A DNA stretch of 64,000 bases. Source: Parapedobacter sp037190485 (GTDB lineage Bacteria; Bacteroidota; Bacteroidia; Sphingobacteriales; Sphingobacteriaceae). A program made the translations under genes and the position numbers. The stretch lies in assembly GCA_037190485.1 (NCBI GenBank), contig JBBCJB010000037.1, forward strand, positions 93,801-157,800, given 5' to 3'. The notes beneath the pieces were generated by a model, which saw nothing but the letters and a program-made list of their open reading frames with translations, ran no database searches and had not been told where the DNA came from. This document shows, in pieces, positions 8,098 through 17,852 of this stretch; positions within the stretch are counted from its first letter, which is position 1, and the number at the start of each line of letters is the position of its first letter.

Positions 8098-11000
8098 ATG
8101 AATCAATTGAATCAAGAAAAAACAACGAAAACCCCGATGGGGTCAACGCTGGGACGATGGCTGGGAGCATTGGCCTGGTGTTTTCTGGTCATGACCGGGC
8201 AGCCGGCTCGGGCATGGCAAGACCGCGTCGTCTCAGGAAGGGTCTCTAACCATGACCAGACGCCCTTGGAAGGCGTCAACGTACGTGTCAAAGGCAGTAC
8301 GGTCGGGACGACCACCAACCATAGCGGCGAATTCAGCTTGGCACTGCCCGCCGGCGCAGACGAGCTGGTGTTTTCCTATATCGGATACGTCACGCAGGAC
8401 ATCGCCCTGAATGGCCGGACGGTACTGAACATCAGTTTGGCCGAAGGCGCCGCCCTTGACGAGGTGGTGGTCGTGGGTTTTGCCCAACAGAAGAAATCCA
8501 ATGTGACCGGATCGGTTTCGGTCATCAACAGCCGCGAATTGGAATCGCGGCCCGTGACCAACGTAGCGCAGGCGCTGCAAGGCCTGGCCACGGGCCTGGA
8601 AATCGGCCACAGCAGCTACGGTGGGAGCCTGGAAAGCGCGCCTTCGTTCAACATCCGCGGGCAGAACACGATCGGGCAGGGATCGACGGGTGGCCCCTTG
8701 ATCTTGATCGATGGGGCCGAGGGCAACCTGAACCACCTGAGCCCGAACGACATCGAGAGCATATCCATATTGAAGGATGCTGCAGCCTCATCCATATACG
8801 GCTCGCGCGCACCTTTCGGCGTCATCCTGGTCACCACCAAGCGAGGGGCGAAGGGCAAGCCTGTCATCGCCTATAACAACAGTTTCCGTAATTCAAGCCC
8901 CATCAATTTCCCGGAAACGGCCGATTCGTACCGCTGGGCGATTTTCATCAATGATGCATCGCGCAACAGCGGTGCACCGGACTTCGTGGGCCCGGAACGG
9001 ATGCAGCGTATCCTTGATTACATGGAGGGCAAGCCCGGGGCGACGAACATCATCGTCGATCCGGGCAATCCAACCCGTTGGGCCGGCGGATCGGTGGAGG
9101 GCAGCGACAACCACGATTGGTGGACATCCGTATTCAACAAACGTACGCCGGCGAGCGAACATTCGCTGAGCATGCGCGGCGGCAACGAGCTCATGAACTA
9201 CTACCTATCCGGGAATGTCTTGAACCAAGGCGGTACCTTGCGTTTGGGAGGGGATGACTTGGTACGCTACAATGCGACCGTCAACCTCGAGTCCAAGGTG
9301 TCGGAATGGCTCTCATTGGGCTATAATGGACGGTATTCGCGCGAAGACTACGACCGGCCATCGCATTTCGAAGACCGCTACATGCAATACATGAGCCGCA
9401 CGCAACCGACCAACCCATTGTACGACCCGAACGGACACCTGTTTGACGTGACCACGGATCGCCTTTCCATCATCGCCAGCGGCGGGCGTTACAACCGGAT
9501 CATCGACAACAACAGCCACCAGTTCCGACTGGTCGCTGAACCGCTTCCTGGCCTGTCGCTACAGGGACGGTATTACTACAACTTAGGCGACCGCTTTGCG
9601 CGTACCGTAAAACTCACCACGTTCGGGCACGACGTGGAGGGCAACCCCTACGTGGCCGAACCGGAAAACTACGTCAGCGAGTACATCGAGCGTTACGACT
9701 ACGTTTCACAGGACTACACGGCGCGCTACGGCCGCAACTTGGGCGATCACTCCCTGGAGCTGCTGGCAGGTTTCCAAGCCGAATACAACAAATACCGGAA
9801 TGCCTCCGCGACGCGGAATGGCCTGATTGTTACCCAGAACCCGACAATCAATATCACCACTGGGCAGGCACTTGATGGCACAGTTATCCCGCCATCGGTA
9901 TCGGGCGGCGAAAACGAATGGGCAACGATGGGGTATTTCGGCCGGTTCAATTACAACTACGACGAACGGTATTTCGTCGAACTGAATTACCGCTACGATG
10001 GCTCCTCGCGCTTCCGGTCCGATCGGCGCTGGGGAAGCTTCCCCTCTATGTCCGTGGGCTGGAACGTGGCGGGCGAACGCTTCTGGCAGGAACATGTGCG
10101 GGGGGTAGACCAGTTCAAGTTCCGCGCATCGTACGGTGTGCTCGGTAACCAGAACACCAGCTCGCTTTATCCCACCTACGTGACCATGCCGGTCAGTACC
10201 GCAAGTGGTGGATGGATCGTGAACAATGCTAGGCCCAACACGGCATCGGCACCCGGATTGGTGAGCGCGGCGCTGTCTTGGGAGAATATCCGGGCCTGGA
10301 ACGTCGGGGCCGACATCTACGCACTGAACAACCGGTTGGGATTTTCGGCTGAATACTTCATCCGGTACACGAATGACATGGTCGGTCCGGCGCCCCAATT
10401 GCCAAAGGTGTTGGGCGCCTCGGTACCGACGACGAACAATACCGACCTGAAGAGCTATGGGTTCGAAGCGGAAGTGAGCTGGACCGACCGGCTAGCCAAT
10501 GGATTGGGCTATCGGGCCAAATTCCTGCTGTCGGATGCACAGAGCGAAGTGCTCCGGTACCCGAACCCGACCAATAACTTCTGGACGTACCTGGCCGGGC
10601 AGAAGCTGAACAACATCTGGGGTTTCACCACGCTGGGCATCGCCAAGACACAGGCGGAAATGGACGCGCACCTGGCGACCCTGCCAAACGGGGGCCAGCA
10701 ATACCTGGGAAGCAACTGGGCCGCAGGCGACATCATGTTCAAGGACATCGACGGCGACGGTCGGATAGACGGCGGGACGGGCACCATGGACAATCCTGGG
10801 GATTACACCGTCATCGGCAATTCGACGCCACGATTCCGTTTCGGTTTGGATTTGGGTGCCGATTGGAAGGGGTTTGATTTCCGGGCATTTTTCCAGGGGG
10901 TGATGAAGCGCGATTTCTTCAATGGCGGTTATAACTTCTGGGGCTCCGGACCGAACGTGTGGTGGTCCACGGCCTATATCCCGCATCTGGATTATTTCCG

Positions 11001-11349
11001 CGACGACCCGAACCACCCGCTGGGCCTGAATCTGGATTCCTACTATCCTAGACCCTTTTTCAACGGTGACTATTGGAGCAGCGGCCGCAACAAGGCCGCC
11101 CAGACGCGGTACCTTCAAAACGCCGCCTACATCCGGCTCAAGAACGTGACGGCCGGGTATACGTTGCCGCGGGCATGGTCGGAGCGCGTGCGTATCGACC
11201 GCTTCCGGTTGTTCGTGTCGGGCGAGAACCTGTGGACGTTCACGAAAGTCTCCCCCTTGTTCGATCCCGAATTGCTTGACCAAGGTTTCACCGGCGCGGT
11301 CTATCCCATGAACAGGGTGGTGAGTTTTGGACTGAACGTAACATTTTAA
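8098..11349 (+). CDS. SusC/RagA-family TonB-dependent outer-membrane glycan transporter
   Basis: 1083 residues. Signal peptide (hydrophobic stretch around 20-36), then a carboxypeptidase-regulatory-like domain (about 45-120, VSGRVSNHDQTPLEGVNVRVKGS), the TonB box region DEVVVVGFAQQ, the plug domain (about 125-240, including SusC signatures GPLILIDGAEG and SIYGSRAPFGVILVTTKRG) and a C-terminal barrel ending in Phe (LNVTF). It imports oligosaccharides with the SusD partner 11 bp downstream. It is the first gene of the long plus-strand locus and is probably controlled by the upstream AraC regulator. Length and layout are normal. Confidence 0.96.
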   Translation: MNQLNQEKTTKTPMGSTLGRWLGALAWCFLVMTGQPARAWQDRVVSGRVSNHDQTPLEGVNVRVKGSTVGTTTNHSGEFSLALPAGADELVFSYIGYVTQDIALNGRTVLNISLAEGAALDEVVVVGFAQQKKSNVTGSVSVINSRELESRPVTNVAQALQGLATGLEIGHSSYGGSLESAPSFNIRGQNTIGQGSTGGPLILIDGAEGNLNHLSPNDIESISILKDAAASSIYGSRAPFGVILVTTKRGAKGKPVIAYNNSFRNSSPINFPETADSYRWAIFINDASRNSGAPDFVGPERMQRILDYMEGKPGATNIIVDPGNPTRWAGGSVEGSDNHDWWTSVFNKRTPASEHSLSMRGGNELMNYYLSGNVLNQGGTLRLGGDDLVRYNATVNLESKVSEWLSLGYNGRYSREDYDRPSHFEDRYMQYMSRTQPTNPLYDPNGHLFDVTTDRLSIIASGGRYNRIIDNNSHQFRLVAEPLPGLSLQGRYYYNLGDRFARTVKLTTFGHDVEGNPYVAEPENYVSEYIERYDYVSQDYTARYGRNLGDHSLELLAGFQAEYNKYRNASATRNGLIVTQNPTINITTGQALDGTVIPPSVSGGENEWATMGYFGRFNYNYDERYFVELNYRYDGSSRFRSDRRWGSFPSMSVGWNVAGERFWQEHVRGVDQFKFRASYGVLGNQNTSSLYPTYVTMPVSTASGGWIVNNARPNTASAPGLVSAALSWENIRAWNVGADIYALNNRLGFSAEYFIRYTNDMVGPAPQLPKVLGASVPTTNNTDLKSYGFEAEVSWTDRLANGLGYRAKFLLSDAQSEVLRYPNPTNNFWTYLAGQKLNNIWGFTTLGIAKTQAEMDAHLATLPNGGQQYLGSNWAAGDIMFKDIDGDGRIDGGTGTMDNPGDYTVIGNSTPRFRFGLDLGADWKGFDFRAFFQGVMKRDFFNGGYNFWGSGPNVWWSTAYIPHLDYFRDDPNHPLGLNLDSYYPRPFFNGDYWSSGRNKAAQTRYLQNAAYIRLKNVTAGYTLPRAWSERVRIDRFRLFVSGENLWTFTKVSPLFDPELLDQGFTGAVYPMNRVVSFGLNVTF

Positions 11350-11360
11350 CAAAGACAGGC

Positions 11361-13313
11361 ATGAAAGCTTTTATCAATAGCAAGTTAGTGGCCCTATTCG
11401 CGCTATGCGCGTTTGGCGCCTGCAAGGAAGCGTTCCTGGACCGGGAACCGATATCCGAGATCACTCCGGCGAATTACCTCACCGATGAATCCCACCTCGC
11501 GGCCTATTCCATCGCCCGGTACGGCCCGACCAACGGCTGGAACATCGGCGACCCGCATACGGACAACCAAGCGGCGATCGGTTTCAGCAACCAATTCGCG
11601 GCTGGCGAATGGCGCGTGCAGGCTTCGGGTGGATGGGATTTCGGCACGCTTTACCAATGCAATTATTTCTTCAAGACGGTGTTACCGCGATATGAGGCCG
11701 GCACCATTTCGGGCAATGCAACGAACATCCGCCATCACATCGGTGAAATGTATTTCTTCCGGGCGCAATTCTACTTCGAAAACCTGAAAACGTTCGGCGA
11801 TTTCCCCATCATCCGGGAGGTGCTGCCAGACAACCATGAAGTGCTGAACGCGGCCAGCAAGCGGGCTCCGCGAAGCGAGGTGGCACGCTTCATCCTTTCA
11901 GACCTGGACTCGGCCGCGCTATTGATGGCCGACCGATCGCCCGATGGCGCGAAGAATCGCCTGTCCAGGCTGGTTGCCTTGCAATACAAATCGCGTGTGG
12001 CCCTGTACGAGGCGACATTCCTGAACTATTTCAAGGGCACGGCATTCGTGCCCAACGGGCCTGATTGGCCCGGGAAACGGATGGATTACAATGCCCAATT
12101 CGCATACGCCGCGGGCAGCATCGATGGCGAGATCGATTTCTTCCTCACCGAAGCCATGGCCGCGGCCAAACAGGTAGCCGACAACGTACCGCTGGTCAAC
12201 AATACATTCGAGTTCCCACAGGCCGTGGGCGACCCGCTGAACCCGTATTGCGAGATGTTCAGCAGCGTCGACATGTCGGGTTTTTCGGAAGTGTTGATGT
12301 GGCGGAGATTCGACCGTAACCTGAATGTCACTTCCTATGCCGGCAAAAGCTACCAAGGCGGGAACATGGGGGTGGGACTCACCCGGGGAATGGTCGAATC
12401 GTTCGTGATGGCCAATGGCCTGCCGATCTATGCGGCCAACTCCGGCTATCAAGGCGATGACCTCCTGACCGATATCGTGAAGGATCGCGACAACCGACTG
12501 CAACTGTTCCTGAAAGTACCGGGACAGGTCAAGGTACTGCACAATACCACCGTGATCGTCGAAGAGGGCTATCCGGATATCCTCGCTTCGCACGAACACC
12601 AGAAATACACGACGGGCTATGCCCACCGCAAAGGGCAGAACCTTGACAACCGCCAAAACGACGACAGCTACAGCACGCAGGGCGAGATCTCATTCCGAGC
12701 CGTGGAGGCCTACCTGAATTACATCGAAGCCTGCTACGAAAAGACGGGGGCATTGGACGCTACGGCCATGGCGTACTGGCGGGCAATCAGGCGCCGGGCT
12801 GGCGTGGACGAGGATTTCCAGAAAACGATCGATGCCACGGATATGGCCAAGGAGGCGGCTGGAGACTGGGCCACCCATTCGGCCGGCACGTCGGTGGACA
12901 AGACCTTGTTCAACATCCGGCGCGAACGGCGCGTGGAGCTGATGGGCGAGGGGCTGCGCGGCATGGACTTACGTCGCTGGCGCGCGATGGACCAGTTGAT
13001 CGGCACCCCTTATCACATCGAAGGGTTCAAGCTCTGGGGTCCGATGCAACATTGGTACGCCCCGGCCCAGCTTACCTACAACCAAGGGTCTGCCAGCACG
13101 GTATCAGACCCGGCACGCAGCGCTTACCTGCGGCCGTACGAGCGAACGGATGTTTCATTGGTATATAATGGTTATATTTGGAACATGGCGCATTACCTCT
13201 CGCCAATCGCGATTGAACATTTTTTGATTACGTCAAGAAATAACGACTTGAGCACCTCGACGCTTTATCAGAATCCCGGTTGGCCGATGGAGGCAGGTGT
13301 TCCAGCCAATTAA
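11361..13313 (+). CDS. SusD/RagB-family outer-membrane glycan-binding lipoprotein
   Basis: 650 residues. The lipoprotein signal peptide ends in the lipobox FGAC with Cys21 as acylation site. The SusD-like N-terminal region and the C-terminal family signature (NIRRERRVELMGEGLRGMDLRRW, around 525-550) are present. It binds glycans at the cell surface and forms the lid of the SusC transporter encoded just upstream. Several TPR-like helices are expected between about 70 and 330. The stop is 6 nt before the GH2 gene, so it belongs to the same transcript. Confidence 0.95.
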   Translation: MKAFINSKLVALFALCAFGACKEAFLDREPISEITPANYLTDESHLAAYSIARYGPTNGWNIGDPHTDNQAAIGFSNQFAAGEWRVQASGGWDFGTLYQCNYFFKTVLPRYEAGTISGNATNIRHHIGEMYFFRAQFYFENLKTFGDFPIIREVLPDNHEVLNAASKRAPRSEVARFILSDLDSAALLMADRSPDGAKNRLSRLVALQYKSRVALYEATFLNYFKGTAFVPNGPDWPGKRMDYNAQFAYAAGSIDGEIDFFLTEAMAAAKQVADNVPLVNNTFEFPQAVGDPLNPYCEMFSSVDMSGFSEVLMWRRFDRNLNVTSYAGKSYQGGNMGVGLTRGMVESFVMANGLPIYAANSGYQGDDLLTDIVKDRDNRLQLFLKVPGQVKVLHNTTVIVEEGYPDILASHEHQKYTTGYAHRKGQNLDNRQNDDSYSTQGEISFRAVEAYLNYIEACYEKTGALDATAMAYWRAIRRRAGVDEDFQKTIDATDMAKEAAGDWATHSAGTSVDKTLFNIRRERRVELMGEGLRGMDLRRWRAMDQLIGTPYHIEGFKLWGPMQHWYAPAQLTYNQGSASTVSDPARSAYLRPYERTDVSLVYNGYIWNMAHYLSPIAIEHFLITSRNNDLSTSTLYQNPGWPMEAGVPAN

Positions 13314-13319
13314 TGCCAA

Positions 13320-16085
13320 ATGATGACGTTCAGACTCCTGATATGCTTATGTATGGCCATGGTTTCGGCCATGGCCCAACCAACCACCCAAGTGGTTTAC
13401 CTTTCCGGCACCGGTGCCGACGACCGGGTGGATTGGGAATTCCACTGCTCGGCGGGACGCAACAGCGGCGAATGGACCACCATACCCGTACCCTCGTGCT
13501 GGGAACAGGAAGGTTTCGGCGGCTATTACTACGGCTACGGTTCCGGCGATCGCCTTTATGAAACCGGGCGTTACCGACACGGCTTTGACGTGCCCGCCGA
13601 ATGGCGTGGAAAATCCATCCGCATCGTCTTCGAGGGCGTGATGACCGATGCCGAGGTACGGGTGAATGGCAAACTGGCCGGACCAGTGCATCAAGGCGCC
13701 TTTTACCGATTTGATCATGACATCACCGGACTGGTCGATTATGGCAAACGCAACAAGCTGGAGGTACTGGTCAAAAAGCATTCGGACAACAAAAGCGTGA
13801 ACCAGGCCGAACGCGACGCCGATTATTGGGTGTTCGGTGGCATCTTCCGCCCTGTCTACCTGGAGGTAAAACCTCGGGTCCACATCCAACGGGTAGCTGT
13901 GGATGCGCGTTCGGACGGCAGTCTGCGGGCCGACGTCTACATCGCGCAACCCGATACCGTCAGCCGAATCGCCGCGGTGGTGCGCAATTCGGCCGGTACC
14001 GAAGTGGGAAGTTGGGAACAGGAGGCCGGTGGTTCGGTGTCTCGCGTGGAATCCGGAATATCCGGCATCAAGCCATGGTCTCCGGAATACCCCGAGCTAT
14101 ATACCCTGGAATTCTCATTGCTCGATGCGGCAGGCAACACGTTGCATCGGATGCAGGAACGGATCGGTTTTCGAACGATTGAAATACGCGAGCGCGATGG
14201 CATCTACGTCAACGGGACCCGAGTCAAGTTGAAAGGGGTGAATCGTCATACCTTCCATCCCAAGTATGGACGCACATCGTCAAAATCCATGAGCATCCAA
14301 GCGGCCAACCTGATCAAGGACATGAACATGAATGCCGTCAGGATGTCACACTATCCGCCCGACAAGCATTTCCTGGACGTATGCGACTCGTTGGGCCTGT
14401 TCGTCCTGGATGAGTTGGCGGGATGGCAGCATCCGCCGTATGACGAGGATGTGGGTAGGAAGCTGTTGCATGAAATGATCGCCCGAGACGTGAACCACCC
14501 CAGTATCATCCTCTGGGACAACGGGAATGAGGGAGGCTGGAATACGGCGCTCGACGACGATTTCGGTCGGTTGGACATCCAGCAACGCCATGTGCTGCAC
14601 CCCTGGCAGGACTTCGGCGCATTCAACACCTATCACTACCTCGACTACAACTACTTGGCATTGGATGGATACAGTCGACGCAAGCTATTCATGCCCACTG
14701 AATTCCTGCACGGCCTCTACGATGGTGGCCACGGCGCAGGCCTGGAGGACTTCTGGTTGCGCATGTGGAATGAACCGCTTTGTGCGGGCGGCTTCCTCTG
14801 GGTTTTTGCCGATGAGGCCGTGGAACGCACCGACCGGGACAATCAACTGGACACCTACGGCAACGAGGCTCCCGATGGCATCCTGGGGCCGTACCACGAG
14901 CGTGAGGGCAGTTTTTTCTCGATCAAGGAAATATGGTGTCCTGTCCATATCGAGAAGCGCTACATCACCTCCGCGTTCAACGGCGTTTTTAACCTAGAGA
15001 ATCGGTTTCACTATACCGACCTGAAGGATTGCCGATTCGACGCGGAATGGGTGTCCGTATCCGGGCCAACGGAACGGGCCCGGGAGACCGTCCAGTCCAG
15101 CCATGAGCTGCACATCGACTTGGCGCCAGGCCAACGTGGCACGCTGGCCGTGCCGCTGCCCGATGGCTGGCAAAACCATGACTTGTTGCGAATCACGGCC
15201 CGGGATCCACATGGCCGCGCCCTCCATACCTGGACATGGCCGCTCCGCGATGCGGCGGCGCAAGACGCCTCTGTTGCCTACTCGGCCAGTGCAGCGGCGG
15301 CGGCCGTCACGACGGCGCGAGCGGATCGATGGGAAGTGACCGTGCGCGACGTCGTCTTCGCTTTCAGTAAGCACGACGGGAAACTCATCGGCGTTTCGCG
15401 TGGAGATGAATCGATCCCGCTGACCGATGGCCCGGTTTTCGTGAGCGGCGAGAAAGAGATAGAAAAGGTAAAGCAGGTGTCGGAACGCGGCACGTCGATC
15501 ATCGAGGTGACCTTCAAGGGAGGCGACCGATTTACCTGGACGGTAGGGACCGATGCACGCCTGCTCCTTGACGTCCACTACCAGCCCCAACGCTTGAGTG
15601 AATTCGCGGGCATTACGTTTTCCTATCCGGAAGATGGCATAGTGGGGATGCGCTGGTTGGGCAACGGGCCGTATCGCGTCTACAAGAACCGGATGAAAGG
15701 CCCCCAATTCGGACTATGGGAAAAGGACTACAACAATACGGTAACTGGCGAATCGGGGTGGGTGTACCCCGAGTTCAAAGGCTATCACGCCAATGTCCAC
15801 TGGGCACGCATACTGGGCACTTCACAACCGGACTTTACGGTCTATGTCAAGAGCGACGATATATTCCTACGGGTGCTGACGCCCCAAGAGCCCCATAAGC
15901 CAGAAAAGGCCAAGATGGAATATCCCGTGGGCAACCTGTCGTTCCTGCACTCCATCAACGGTATCGGCGACAAATTCATGGAGGCGCACCGGTTCGGGCC
16001 GCAGTCCAATCCCGCACTTTTCGAAGCGCCCCGCATCGCTGGCGGGCGCCTATCGTTGTCATTGGTGTTTGATTTCAATTTATAG
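13320..16085 (+). CDS. Glycoside hydrolase family 2 (beta-galactosidase/glucuronidase-like), secreted
   Basis: 921 residues with a signal peptide (MMTFRLLICLCMAMVSAMA). Order: sugar-binding jelly roll (about 35-180), Ig-like domain (180-290), TIM barrel (about 290-590) with family signatures KLKGVNRHTFHP and NAVRMSHYPPD, and C-terminal beta domains. The acid/base is predicted as Glu404 in DNGNEGG and the nucleophile as Glu461 in MPTEFLHG. It removes a beta-linked sugar in the periplasm; galactose, glucuronate or arabinose cannot be distinguished here. Two adjacent ATGs (13320, 13323) are possible starts. The stop precedes the dehydrogenase by 4 nt. Confidence 0.9.
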   Translation: MMTFRLLICLCMAMVSAMAQPTTQVVYLSGTGADDRVDWEFHCSAGRNSGEWTTIPVPSCWEQEGFGGYYYGYGSGDRLYETGRYRHGFDVPAEWRGKSIRIVFEGVMTDAEVRVNGKLAGPVHQGAFYRFDHDITGLVDYGKRNKLEVLVKKHSDNKSVNQAERDADYWVFGGIFRPVYLEVKPRVHIQRVAVDARSDGSLRADVYIAQPDTVSRIAAVVRNSAGTEVGSWEQEAGGSVSRVESGISGIKPWSPEYPELYTLEFSLLDAAGNTLHRMQERIGFRTIEIRERDGIYVNGTRVKLKGVNRHTFHPKYGRTSSKSMSIQAANLIKDMNMNAVRMSHYPPDKHFLDVCDSLGLFVLDELAGWQHPPYDEDVGRKLLHEMIARDVNHPSIILWDNGNEGGWNTALDDDFGRLDIQQRHVLHPWQDFGAFNTYHYLDYNYLALDGYSRRKLFMPTEFLHGLYDGGHGAGLEDFWLRMWNEPLCAGGFLWVFADEAVERTDRDNQLDTYGNEAPDGILGPYHEREGSFFSIKEIWCPVHIEKRYITSAFNGVFNLENRFHYTDLKDCRFDAEWVSVSGPTERARETVQSSHELHIDLAPGQRGTLAVPLPDGWQNHDLLRITARDPHGRALHTWTWPLRDAAAQDASVAYSASAAAAAVTTARADRWEVTVRDVVFAFSKHDGKLIGVSRGDESIPLTDGPVFVSGEKEIEKVKQVSERGTSIIEVTFKGGDRFTWTVGTDARLLLDVHYQPQRLSEFAGITFSYPEDGIVGMRWLGNGPYRVYKNRMKGPQFGLWEKDYNNTVTGESGWVYPEFKGYHANVHWARILGTSQPDFTVYVKSDDIFLRVLTPQEPHKPEKAKMEYPVGNLSFLHSINGIGDKFMEAHRFGPQSNPALFEAPRIAGGRLSLSLVFDFNL

Positions 16086-16089
16086 ACAT

Positions 16090-16857
16090 ATGAACATTTC
16101 TTTTTCGGGAAAAACGGCTGTCGTGACCGGAGCCACCTCCGGAATCGGGAAAGTGGTGTCGCAGCAACTGCTGGACGCGGGCGCGACGGTCATCGCCCTT
16201 GGCCGGGCGAAGGCCAAAATCGCCGAAATGCTCGAAACCTACCAAGGGCGATTGACCTTTTACCCTTGCGAGCTGGAAGAACATGACCAGATCCATCGCG
16301 TTTTCGGCCAAATAGCGGAACGCTTCGGCCACCTGACGATATTGGTCAACAATGCTGGCGTACAGACATACGGGAATGTGGTAACCACGGACGAGCATGT
16401 GTGGGATTTCACGATGAACGTGAACCTGAAGAGCGCTTACCTCTGCGCCAAATACGCCATCCCGCTCATGAACGGGGTCAAAGACGCCGTGGTGGTGAAT
16501 GTCGGCAGCGTACAGGGATTCGTCTCGCAAGCGAACGTATCGGCTTATGCGGCGAGCAAAGAGGCCCTGCACGGGTTGACACGAAGCATCGCGATCGATT
16601 TCGCCCCGCATATCCGGTGCGTGGCCGTTTGTCCCGGCGCGGTGATGACGCCAATGCTGGAACAGGACATCGAGGCATTCGACGATCGGGAGGCGATCAT
16701 CGCCGAGACCGAAAACATCCATTTATTGAAGCGGATAGCGCAACCCGAAGAGGTGGCCAATGTCATTACGTTCCTGGCCAGCGACAAGGCGAGCTTCGTG
16801 ACCGGACAGACGTTCCGGGTGGATGGCGGAGTCGGTTTGATGATCCAAGGCACTTGA
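16090..16857 (+). CDS. Short-chain dehydrogenase/reductase, probable sugar dehydrogenase
   Basis: 255 residues from ATG 16090. The NAD(P)-binding Rossmann motif TGATSGIG and the SDR catalytic YxxxK (Tyr153, Lys157 in SAYAASK), with NNAG upstream, are all visible. The end has VTGQTFRVDGGVG, typical of classical SDRs. Followed by an SMP-30 lactonase and an enolase-superfamily dehydratase, it is best explained as oxidising an aldose to its lactone in a non-phosphorylative pathway. The exact sugar is inferred only from the setting and could be galactose, fucose, rhamnose or arabinose. Confidence 0.88.
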   Translation: MNISFSGKTAVVTGATSGIGKVVSQQLLDAGATVIALGRAKAKIAEMLETYQGRLTFYPCELEEHDQIHRVFGQIAERFGHLTILVNNAGVQTYGNVVTTDEHVWDFTMNVNLKSAYLCAKYAIPLMNGVKDAVVVNVGSVQGFVSQANVSAYAASKEALHGLTRSIAIDFAPHIRCVAVCPGAVMTPMLEQDIEAFDDREAIIAETENIHLLKRIAQPEEVANVITFLASDKASFVTGQTFRVDGGVGLMIQGT

Positions 16858-16873
16858 TCCAGACAACGCAACG

Positions 16874-17797
16874 ATGGAAATGTACATTGAACGTTTCGCC
16901 GATCAAGGCCTGTCATGCGGCGAAGGCCCGATTTACGATCCAGCCACGACGAGCTTGTTCTGGACCGATGCCGGTGGCGCGGCCATTTATCGTAAACCGT
17001 TGGCTGGGGGCGATGTCACTGTGGCACTGGAGGGCTTCCATGCTGCGGGCCTCGCATTGGCAGCTGGTGGCGGATTGATATTCGGTGGCGCAAGCGGGTT
17101 CTTCCATTGGTCTGGAGGTGCACCTCCGACATTGCTTTGCAACGAGGTGGACGGCATTCGCTGCACGCACATCAACGACATCATCGCCGATTCGCGAGGG
17201 CGGGTGTTGGGTGGGCAAGAGGCATTCCGCGAAGACGGACCGTATAACCCCGGCTTCCTCTTCGGCATCGACCCCGATGGGCAGCACGCCATCTTGGAGG
17301 AGGGATTGCACTTGAGCAATGGAATGGGGTTCTGTCCGGCTGGACATACGTTCTACTTGGTGGATTCGATACAGCGCGTGCTGTATGCCTATGATTACCG
17401 GCTGGAAACCGGCAGGCTGGCCAACCGGCGCGAACTCATACGGTTCGGCGATGACGATGGACTGCCCGACGGCATGACGGTGGACGCCCAAGGGTTCATC
17501 TGGGTGGCACACTGGTTCGGTGGCCGGGTATCGCGGTTTGACGATCGAGGCAAAAGGGTGCAGACCATCCGATTGCCCGCCGCCCAGATCAGCTCGGTGG
17601 CATTCGGGGGCGCCGACTACGAAACGCTCTTCGTCACGTCTGCCGCCCAATACTGGGAGTCGTCGCTCGCTCCCCAGCGGCATGATTTCTCGACCCACCG
17701 AGGAGGCGAGGTGTACCGGATCGCGGTCGGTGTGCAGGGCAAACCGGAACATCAAGCCAAGTTAGGTGGGCAGGCGGTTCGGGAACGGCACGGCTGA
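16874..17797 (+). CDS. SMP-30/gluconolactonase-family protein, probable sugar lactonase
   Basis: 307 residues, six-bladed beta-propeller of the SMP-30/LRE family without a signal peptide, so cytoplasmic. Visible are CGEGPIYDPATTSLFWTD (metal-binding Glu and first blade), HINDIIADSRGR, LHLSNGMGFCPAGHTFYLVDS and GLPDGMTVDAQGFIWVAHWFGGRVSRF, with conserved Asn and Asp metal ligands. It probably hydrolyses the lactone made by the preceding SDR to the free aldonate. It lies 16 nt after that gene and 55 nt before the dehydratase gene. Confidence 0.88.
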   Translation: MEMYIERFADQGLSCGEGPIYDPATTSLFWTDAGGAAIYRKPLAGGDVTVALEGFHAAGLALAAGGGLIFGGASGFFHWSGGAPPTLLCNEVDGIRCTHINDIIADSRGRVLGGQEAFREDGPYNPGFLFGIDPDGQHAILEEGLHLSNGMGFCPAGHTFYLVDSIQRVLYAYDYRLETGRLANRRELIRFGDDDGLPDGMTVDAQGFIWVAHWFGGRVSRFDDRGKRVQTIRLPAAQISSVAFGGADYETLFVTSAAQYWESSLAPQRHDFSTHRGGEVYRIAVGVQGKPEHQAKLGGQAVRERHG

Positions 17798-17852
17798 AGA
17801 CGGCGCATCGGCATAATGGAACAATATGAAATATCTAAAAATAGCTAGTTGA

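Noticed and set aside
16069..16089. TTG start for the SDR gene overlapping the GH2 gene
   Set aside because: The ATG at 16090 begins the Rossmann fold directly; the extra residues ISIYRH are noncoding in style.
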